A stretch of 20,266 nucleotides of DNA from Geothermobacter sp964441925 (lineage in GTDB: Bacteria > Desulfobacterota > Desulfuromonadia > Desulfuromonadales > Geothermobacteraceae): positions 1 to 20,266 of the forward strand of contig CAYTVY010000037.1 in the NCBI GenBank assembly GCA_964441925.1, written 5' to 3'. A program made the position numbers and the translations under genes. A model generated the notes under the pieces. The model was given only the letters and a program-made list of their open reading frames with translations, did no database searches and was not told where the DNA came from. The stretch's first letter is position 1; each line of letters opens with the position of its first letter. Of the stretch, positions 18,310 to 20,266 are shown in pieces.

Positions 18310-18472
18310 CCTGAATCAGTGAGCTTGTCATCGGCGAATAGCGCAAGCCATTGACCTGCCTGCGCTTCCCAAAAATCACCGGCGAACCTAAGGGTGCGCC
18401 TTGCGATTTTTGCAAACCGCATTCAGGCCAAGCGCCTGCACTCTTCATCCGGCACAAGCCCACGGATCCAGG
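18310..18472 (+). mobile_element. MITE-like palindromic element, copy C, with TGAAA target duplication
   Basis: This non-coding copy lies between arsR and arsC, and TGAAA flanks it exactly on both sides (18305-18309 and 18473-18477). It starts CCTGAATCAGTGAGCTTGT and ends with GCCCACGGATCCAGG. By eye it differs from copy D at about 12 of 163 positions. The right-hand duplication supplies part of the GAAAGG ribosome site of arsC. Confidence 0.92.
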
Positions 18473-18489
18473 TGAAAGGTTTTACCCAC

Positions 18490-18918
<429 letters not shown>

Positions 18919-19021
18919 CCGCCAAGTCGCCAGGGCCGCCGCCGGGGGCAAAGATTTATTCTCGCACCCGTTCGCTTTGCTCACTCAAGACGCAGAAAGC
19001 GCAGACGCCCCTTCAGTAAAA
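18919..19021. other. Gap after arsC with degenerate repeat sequence, no gene
   Basis: No coding signal is seen. The segment around 18985-19005 (AGACGCAGAAAGCGCAGACG) resembles, in reverse complement, the GCGTTTCTGCGC-type repeat found before arsC and acr3, so it is probably a decayed member of the same family. No promoter or terminator is evident. Confidence 0.45.
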
Positions 19022-19184
19022 CCTGAATCAGTGAGCTTGTCACCGGCGAATAGCGCAAGCCATTGACCTGCCTGCGCCTTCCAAAAATCACCGGCGAACC
19101 TAAGGGTGCGCCTTACGATTTTTGAAAACCGCATTCAGGCCAAGCACTTACGCTCTTCATCCGGCACAAACCCACTGATTCAGG
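19022..19184 (+). mobile_element. MITE-like palindromic element, copy D, with TAAAA target duplication
   Basis: This non-coding copy lies between arsC and acr3, and TAAAA flanks it exactly on both sides (19017-19021 and 19185-19189). Its ends CCTGAATCAGTGAGCTTGT and ACAAACCCACTGATTCAGG match as inverted repeats at 17 of 19 positions. The centre holds a CAAAAATC/GATTTTTG stem with an inner GGCG/CGCC pair. It is the cleanest copy and a useful family reference. Confidence 0.92.
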
Positions 19185-19278
19185 TAAAAGCCAAAAGAAT
19201 CCGTTTTCTTAAAGGCTTTTGCTTTTCTCTGCGCTTCTGCGTTTCTGCGCGAGGCCGATTTTACGAAAGGTTTTCATC
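19185..19278 (+). repeat. acr3 leader: small hairpin and a 20-bp repeat shared with arsC
   Basis: After the duplication, AAAAGCC and GGCTTTT can pair around an inner AAGAA/TTCTT stem (about 19186-19220), followed by a T-rich stretch; it might act as a weak attenuator. The sequence GCGTTTCTGCGCGAGGCCGA (19239-19258) is identical to 18283-18302, and GAAAGGTTTT (19265-19274) recurs before arsC (18474-18483). Confidence 0.55.
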
Positions 19279-20266
19279 ATGCAGCACGGACTGACGAAAA
19301 AACTCTCCTTCCTCGACCGCTACCTGACCCTGTGGATCTTCCTCGCCATGTTCGTCGGCGTCGGAGTCGGCTGGCTCTTTCCAGGCGTGAAGGATGTCGT
19401 CAATGCCTTCTCGGTCGGCACCACCAACATCCCCATCGCCGTCGGCCTGATCCTGATGATGTATCCGCCGCTGGCCAAGGTGCGTTACGAGGAGCTGGGC
19501 GAGGTTTTCGCCAACCGGAGGATTCTCGGCATTTCCCTGCTGCAGAACTGGGTCGTCGGCCCGGTGCTGATGTTCATTCTCGCCATCGTTTTTCTGCACA
19601 ACTATCCCGAATACATGGTCGGACTGATCATGATCGGCCTGGCGCGCTGTATCGCCATGGTCATCGTCTGGAACGAACTGGCGAAGGGAAATACCGAATA
19701 TTGTGCCGGCCTGGTGGCCTTCAACTCGGTCTTCCAGGTGCTCTTCTATTCGCTCTACGCCTGGTTCTTCGTCACCGTCCTGCCGCCGCTGTTCGGCCTT
19801 GAGGGTGCCATTGTGCAGGTGTCCATCGGCCAGATTGCCGAAAGTGTCGCCATCTATCTTGGTATCCCCTTTGTTGCCGGAATGGCCACCCGTTTCGTTC
19901 TGCTCAAGACGAAGGGACGTGCCTGGTACGAACAGAAGTTCATCCCCAGAATCAGTCCGCTCACCCTGGTGGCGCTGCTGTTCACCATCCTGGTCATGTT
20001 CAGTCTCAAGGGGGAGCTGATCGTCTCGATTCCCCTCGACGTGGTGCGCATCGCGATTCCGCTGCTGGTCTATTTCGTGCTGATGTTCCTGGTCAGCTTC
20101 TGGATGGGAGTCAAAAGCGGGGCGGACTACAGCAGGACGGCGACCGTCGCCTTCACTGCGGCCGGCAACAATTTCGAGCTGGCGATCGCGGTGGCGGTGG
20201 CGGTGTTCGGGCTCGACTCCGGCGTGGCCTTTGCCGCCGTGATCGGTCCGCTGGTCGAGGTGCCGG
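19279..20266 (+). CDS. acr3: Arsenite efflux permease ACR3 (3' end beyond the window)
   Basis: Membrane antiporter exporting arsenite, the product of ArsC; 329 residues are visible and the frame is open at the window edge, so the end is missing. The start MQHGLTKKLSFLDRYLTLWI is typical of ACR3, and GAAAGG stands eight bases before the ATG. About nine hydrophobic segments are seen. The conserved cysteine Cys124 lies in ARCIAMVIVWNELAKG, and Glu300 in TAAGNNFELAIA; both correspond to residues known to be needed in ACR3. It is the third gene of the arsenic group, downstream of a repeat element, and likely under ArsR control unless it has another promoter. Confidence 0.96.
   Translation, partial: MQHGLTKKLSFLDRYLTLWIFLAMFVGVGVGWLFPGVKDVVNAFSVGTTNIPIAVGLILMMYPPLAKVRYEELGEVFANRRILGISLLQNWVVGPVLMFILAIVFLHNYPEYMVGLIMIGLARCIAMVIVWNELAKGNTEYCAGLVAFNSVFQVLFYSLYAWFFVTVLPPLFGLEGAIVQVSIGQIAESVAIYLGIPFVAGMATRFVLLKTKGRAWYEQKFIPRISPLTLVALLFTILVMFSLKGELIVSIPLDVVRIAIPLLVYFVLMFLVSFWMGVKSGADYSRTATVAFTAAGNNFELAIAVAVAVFGLDSGVAFAAVIGPLVEVP

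Overview
The window is a GC-rich stretch that looks like a chromosome from the Desulfuromonadales/Geobacter lineage. This is an inference from gene content: a Tat-exported uptake [NiFe]-hydrogenase in the order small subunit, large subunit, cytochrome b, protease (the order I recall for the Geobacter hya operon), a sigma-54 two-component system, an archease-RtcB pair, an ATP-type PEP carboxykinase and an arsR-arsC-acr3 group. I see no rRNA, tRNA, CRISPR array or transposase gene.

Layout. About 1-8880 is read mainly on the minus strand. In transcription order it holds an atypical SDR/NDUFA9-like epimerase, a membrane histidine kinase, an overlapping NtrC-type activator, a near-consensus sigma-54 promoter driving a stand-alone receiver protein plus an HtrA periplasmic protease, a strong terminator, and a DinG-type helicase carrying an intact N-terminal JAMM metalloprotease domain. 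From 9113 to 10971, still on the minus strand, lies an archease-RtcB RNA ligation operon. From 11318 to 15304 on the plus strand is the hydrogenase operon, closed by a textbook terminator and followed by a small cytochrome c lipoprotein gene. Then come pckA (16104-17690) and the arsenic genes arsR, arsC and acr3, the last cut by the window edge.

The clearest structure not explained by genes is a family of four copies of a ~163-bp non-coding element (46-207, 8949-9112, 18310-18472, 19022-19184). Each copy has ~19-bp terminal inverted repeats and is imperfectly palindromic along its whole length. Three of the four are flanked by perfect 5-bp direct repeats (TTATC, TGAAA, TAAAA), as expected of a transposed MITE. 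Two copies sit inside the arsenic gene group, one upstream of arsC and one upstream of acr3. Two others abut the TAA stop codons of the helicase and of rtcB.

Other points worth attention are: an aspartate (Asp73) where the hydrogenase small subunit normally has a cysteine ligand of the proximal Fe-S cluster; the JAMM-DinG fusion; a probable kinase-activator-sigma54-HtrA circuit; a probably leaderless arsR under a perfect palindromic operator; and several perfect dyads in the hydrogenase and pckA promoter regions.
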